A stretch of 64,000 bases of DNA. Source: Ottowia testudinis. Its GTDB lineage: Bacteria > Pseudomonadota > Gammaproteobacteria > Burkholderiales > Burkholderiaceae_C. The notes under the pieces were generated by a model. The model was not told where the DNA came from. It saw only the letters and a program-made list of their open reading frames with translations, and searched no databases. Below are positions 61,789-64,000 of the stretch, one piece after another. Every line of letters begins with the position of its first letter. Within the stretch, counting starts at the first letter, position 1. A program made the translations under genes and the position numbers. The stretch spans positions 1,612,001 to 1,676,000 of the forward strand of contig NZ_CP071796.1 in assembly GCF_017498525.1 (NCBI RefSeq), in the 5' to 3' direction.

Positions 61789-62177
61789 CGCGCGAAAAAG
61801 GCAGGGGCCGCGTTGGGCATTGTCCCATCCGCGGGACGGCCGATGCACGGCTCGCGGAGTTTGCCGGCGCTGGCGGCGCATTGCGGTTATACTGTCCCAT
61901 CGCCGTTCGTTGCTCCCCTTGAACGGCGCGGGCAGGCGTCATGCGCCGCCCCATGTCTCGCAGATCGGCCATGCCCCCACGCGGCTGCCCCCGAAACTGC
62001 ACATGCCCCTCTCTGCGGCGAGCCTCCCGGCCGGGTCGATAACGATTCAACGATCCGCCCACTTCCTCAGTTGATCTCCATGTCGAGCCGCGCCAACGAT
62101 GCGCGCTGTGCGGTGATCGCTGTTTTCACCCTGTGTTTTGGCCGGATGCCGCCGATGGCCCGGCAGTTTTTTGTTTG
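61789..62177 (+). promoter_or_regulatory. Promoter and long leader of the small-protein/IF-1/RRM module
   Basis: TATACT at 61888-61893 is a strong -10 (no clean -35). It leaves a leader of about 280 bases before the first ATG at 62178. The leader is rich in C and T (for example cgttgctccccttgaac) and has no open gene. Long leaders of this size are typical of cold-shock mRNAs (cspA), but no known box is recognised. Confidence 0.45.
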
Positions 62178-62402
62178 ATGTCCACTCTTTGCTTTTCCGT
62201 GGGACGCTATGTCGTCTCTCCTCTTACCCGTCGTCTTGACGACGGCGCTTACAGCGCCTCGGTCTCCATCCGCAGCGGGCGCGGCCAGGCCAGTTCTGAC
62301 CGCGTGCTGCGCCTGATCGGGCGCTTTACCACCGCCGACAGCGCCTTGAGCCACGCGGCGGCCCAGGGCCGCGCCTGGGTTCATGGCGCTTGCGGCGCTT
62401 GA
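62178..62402 (+). CDS. Small conserved Burkholderiales protein, unknown function
   Basis: 74 residues: [40 protein letters not shown] and [20 protein letters not shown]. The pattern of strands followed by a helix is one I associate with short hypothetical proteins near cold-shock or RRM genes in beta-proteobacteria. The start has no Shine-Dalgarno (ttttttgtttg precedes). 13 bases later comes the IF-1 gene. Confidence 0.65.
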   Translation: MSTLCFSVGRYVVSPLTRRLDDGAYSASVSIRSGRGQASSDRVLRLIGRFTTADSALSHAAAQGRAWVHGACGA

Positions 62403-62415
62403 AAGTTTTTTGCCC

Positions 62416-62679
62416 ATGTCCAAGGAAGATTTGATCGAGATGCGCGGACGCGTGGACGAAGTCCTGCCGGACGCGCGTTACCGCGTCACGCTTGACAATG
62501 GTCACCAGCTGGTCGCCTATTCGGCCGGCCGCATGCGCAAGCACCGCATCCGCATTCTCGCGGGCGACTTCGTGTCGCTTGAGCTTTCGCCCTATGACCT
62601 GGGCAAGGGCCGCATCACCTTCCGCCATCTCTCGGGCCAGGCGCCGCGCGGGCCGCGTCCCGGCGCGCGGCGGCATTGA
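62416..62679 (+). CDS. infA: Translation initiation factor IF-1
   Basis: An 87-residue S1/OB-fold factor. [40 protein letters not shown] and [20 protein letters not shown] followed by [10 protein letters not shown] are the complete IF-1 sequence. A Pro/Arg-rich extension ([15 protein letters not shown]) follows. It is not in a ribosomal protein operon; beta-proteobacteria often keep a second infA outside it, so this may be that paralogue (inference). Between a small unknown and an RRM gene. Confidence 0.93.
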   Translation: MSKEDLIEMRGRVDEVLPDARYRVTLDNGHQLVAYSAGRMRKHRIRILAGDFVSLELSPYDLGKGRITFRHLSGQAPRGPRPGARRH

Positions 62680-62737
62680 TCACCCATTTTTTTGATTTGT
62701 ACGGATCGACGGTCGATCCACTTGAAAGGAGCCAGCG

Positions 62738-63091
62738 ATGGCCAAGAAACTTTACGTCGGCAATCTTGCCTATTCGGTGCGTGACGAGGACCTCCAACAG
62801 ATGTTTGCCGCGCACGGCAATGTCAGCTCCGCCTCTGTGGCGATGGAGCGCGACTCGGGCCGCTCGCGGGGCTTCGGCTTCGTCGAGATGTCCGACGATG
62901 CCGAGGCGCTCGCCGCCATCGAGGCGCTCAACGGCCAGTCGCAAGGCGGCCGCGCGCTGGTCGTGAACGAGGCGCGCCCGCGCGAAGAGCGCTCGGGCGG
63001 CGGCGGTTACGGCGGCGGTGGCGGCGGTTACGGTGGCGGAGGCCGCTCGGGCGGTGGCGGTGGCTACCGTGGCGGCGGCAATCGTTATTGA
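62738..63091 (+). CDS. Glycine-rich RRM RNA-binding protein
   Basis: A 117-residue protein with one RNA recognition motif: RNP2 KLYVGNLAYSV and RNP1 RSRGFGFVEM (aromatic residues present), then a Gly/Arg/Tyr-rich tail (GGGGYGGGGGGYGGGGRSGG). Such proteins act as RNA chaperones in cold stress in bacteria. ATG 62738 follows AAAGGAGCC with good spacing. Terminator at 63115. Confidence 0.95.
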   Translation: MAKKLYVGNLAYSVRDEDLQQMFAAHGNVSSASVAMERDSGRSRGFGFVEMSDDAEALAAIEALNGQSQGGRALVVNEARPREERSGGGGYGGGGGGYGGGGRSGGGGGYRGGGNRY

Positions 63092-63114
63092 AGCGCTGAC
63101 GCCTTCAACCCAAG

Positions 63115-63140
63115 CGGCGCTCATGTGGCGCCGTTTTTTT
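63115..63140 (+). terminator. Intrinsic terminator after the RRM gene
   Basis: CGGCGC, loop TCATGTG, GCGCCG, then seven T. It closes the small-protein/infA/RRM transcript. Confidence 0.92.
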
Positions 63141-63513
63141 GTGCCGTCAGGCCGGCGCCATACCGTGCCGCCGCTTGCCCGCGGCCGGCAAGGCGAGCCA
63201 TGCGCGCACAGCGCTGGCTTGTGCGCGAAGCGGTCACGGCACCGCCGGCACACACGGTTTCGCTGTCTGGGTGTATCGGGGCCTTCCATTCGGTGACCGT
63301 TTGAAAGAAATAGGGCTGCAGCGCTCTCCCAATAAGCGCGAGCAGCTATTAAATACATAGTATTCAAGGCCGCTGCACAGCCGCCGTTGTGCCACCGCCC
63401 GTGCCCGTCAGCGGCGGCGGGGCGCCGCACTTGCGCCTGGTCACACCCAAGCGGGGACGAAGCGTGCAAAATCATGCGCAGATGTTCTGGTCCCATCTTC
63501 TGGAGGAGAACCC
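63141..63513. other. Gene-free region before the CBS gene
   Basis: 63141-63300 is GC-rich with no convincing gene. 63303-63365 is a family A repeat. After it no coding signal appears until GGAGGAG (about 63500-63506), the Shine-Dalgarno of the CBS-domain gene. Confidence 0.5.
63303..63365 (-). repeat. Family A element, copy 22 (reverse orientation)
   Basis: gaaagaaatagggctgca, core GCGCTCTCCCAATAAGCGC, GAGCAGCTATTAAATACATA. In reverse orientation the TAGCTGCTC block is at the right. Confidence 0.85.
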
Positions 63514-63954
63514 ATGCCGACCGTTGCCGACATCCTGTTCAAGCATGAAGGACGCCGCCTGGCGTCGCTGCCGCCCACGGCCACCGTGCGCGATGCACTG
63601 CAGCTGATGGCCGACCTCAACGTCGGCTCGGTGCTGATCATGCAGGGCGAGGCGCTGCTGGGCATCTTCACCGAGCGCGACTACGCCCGCAAGCTGGCCC
63701 TCAAGGGCTTGGCCTCGGCCGACACGCCACTGGCCAATGTGATGACCTCCAAGCTCTACGTGGTTCATCCGCGCCAGACGGTGCAAGAGTGCATGGGCAT
63801 CATGAACCAGGCCAAGATCCGCCACCTGCCGGTGGTGAGCGACGGCGCGGTGCAGGGGCTGGTGTCGATCGGCGATCTGGTCAACGCCACCATGGCGCAG
63901 CAAGAGTTCCTCATCTCGCAACTGGGCAGCTACATCTCCGGTGATTTGGCCTGA
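63514..63954 (+). CDS. CBS domain-containing protein
   Basis: A 146-residue protein made of a pair of CBS domains: residues about 5-62 (LPPTATVRDALQLMADLNVG, then SVLIMQGEALLGIFTERDYA) and about 72-130 (VVHPRQTVQECMGIMNQAKI, RHLPVVSDGAVQGLVSIGDL). Stand-alone CBS pairs bind adenine nucleotides and regulate other proteins. Shine-Dalgarno GGAGGAG lies 8 bases before ATG 63514. Confidence 0.93.
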   Translation: MPTVADILFKHEGRRLASLPPTATVRDALQLMADLNVGSVLIMQGEALLGIFTERDYARKLALKGLASADTPLANVMTSKLYVVHPRQTVQECMGIMNQAKIRHLPVVSDGAVQGLVSIGDLVNATMAQQEFLISQLGSYISGDLA

Positions 63955-63993
63955 CGGCTGCGGCGGCGCAGGGTGGCGCGGATAATTCCGCGC

Positions 63994-64000
63994 ATGTCCC
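63994..64000 (+). CDS. Probable start of the next gene (cut by window edge)
   Basis: ATGTCCC at the window end is preceded at 7 bases by GATAAT (63981-63986), the same -10-to-ATG layout seen before uvrD, murB and trmJ. Only two codons are visible. Confidence 0.3.

Overview
The window is a GC-rich, gene-dense stretch of a beta-proteobacterial chromosome. Gene content and order (BPSS1780-type protein beside thrB, the DarP/PmbA divergent pair, YbiB-CobA) and the dispersed intergenic repeats point to Burkholderiales, most likely family Comamonadaceae. The genus cannot be fixed from this sequence. No rRNA, prophage, CRISPR array or intact insertion sequence is visible. There is one tRNA, Ala(CGC), on the minus strand at 8601-8676.

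Layout. 1-3.2 kb: tail of an ABC ATPase, a phytase-like esterase, a lipoprotein histidine phosphatase bracketed by two REP-like inverted repeats, and a YiaA/B membrane protein. 3.4-7.7 kb: a MoxR-DUF58-VWA operon and a membrane-anchored HtrA-like protease, divergent from tatD. 8.9-15.2 kb: alpha/beta hydrolase, a purine pair (BMP-type binding protein and guaC, the latter with a terminator in its leader) and uvrD. 15.4-19.6 kb: 5'-nucleotidase, BPSS1780-type protein, thrB and a DUF2782-like protein. 19.6-25.0 kb: a Fur-boxed siderophore operon (one NIS synthetase, an MFS exporter, a TonB receptor) lying between the thrB group and polA. 25.1-29.3 kb: polA, an unrecognised membrane protein and a vapC remnant. 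29.2-32.6 kb: a six-gene minus-strand cluster (GbsR/MarR regulator, SRPBCC, DCC thiol oxidoreductase, NAD(P)-binding protein, DoxX-like, DUF2269) carrying two near-identical operators. 32.7-42.9 kb: fbp, pepN, prfB with its programmed frameshift, a GDSL-like lipoprotein, hydrolase, aldo/keto reductase, ybaK, plsY and ridA. 43-50.4 kb: retropepsin-like protease, YajQ, murB, small unknowns, ppnP, trmJ, cysE and a vapBC pair with a 33-bp operator. 50.4-59.6 kb: mog, darP/pmbA, YqeY, divergent lysA/lysR, rpsU, a BaiN-type flavoprotein, DyP peroxidase and DUF488. 59.6-64 kb: cobA-ybiB, a thioredoxin-like protein, a small-protein/IF-1/RRM module behind a long leader, and a CBS-domain protein.

The strongest unexplained signals are these. 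(i) A dispersed ~50-bp element (family A) whose core is almost always GCGCTT-N7-AAGCGC. It occurs in at least 15 intergenic places and has also been absorbed in frame into at least four protein genes. (ii) Twin 20-bp operators (18/20 identical) ahead of the regulator and the DCC gene of the six-gene cluster, one of them centred on a consensus -35 box. (iii) A terminator hairpin inside the guaC leader. (iv) A recurrent layout with a -10-like hexamer 6-7 bases before the ATG and no Shine-Dalgarno, suggesting leaderless mRNAs.
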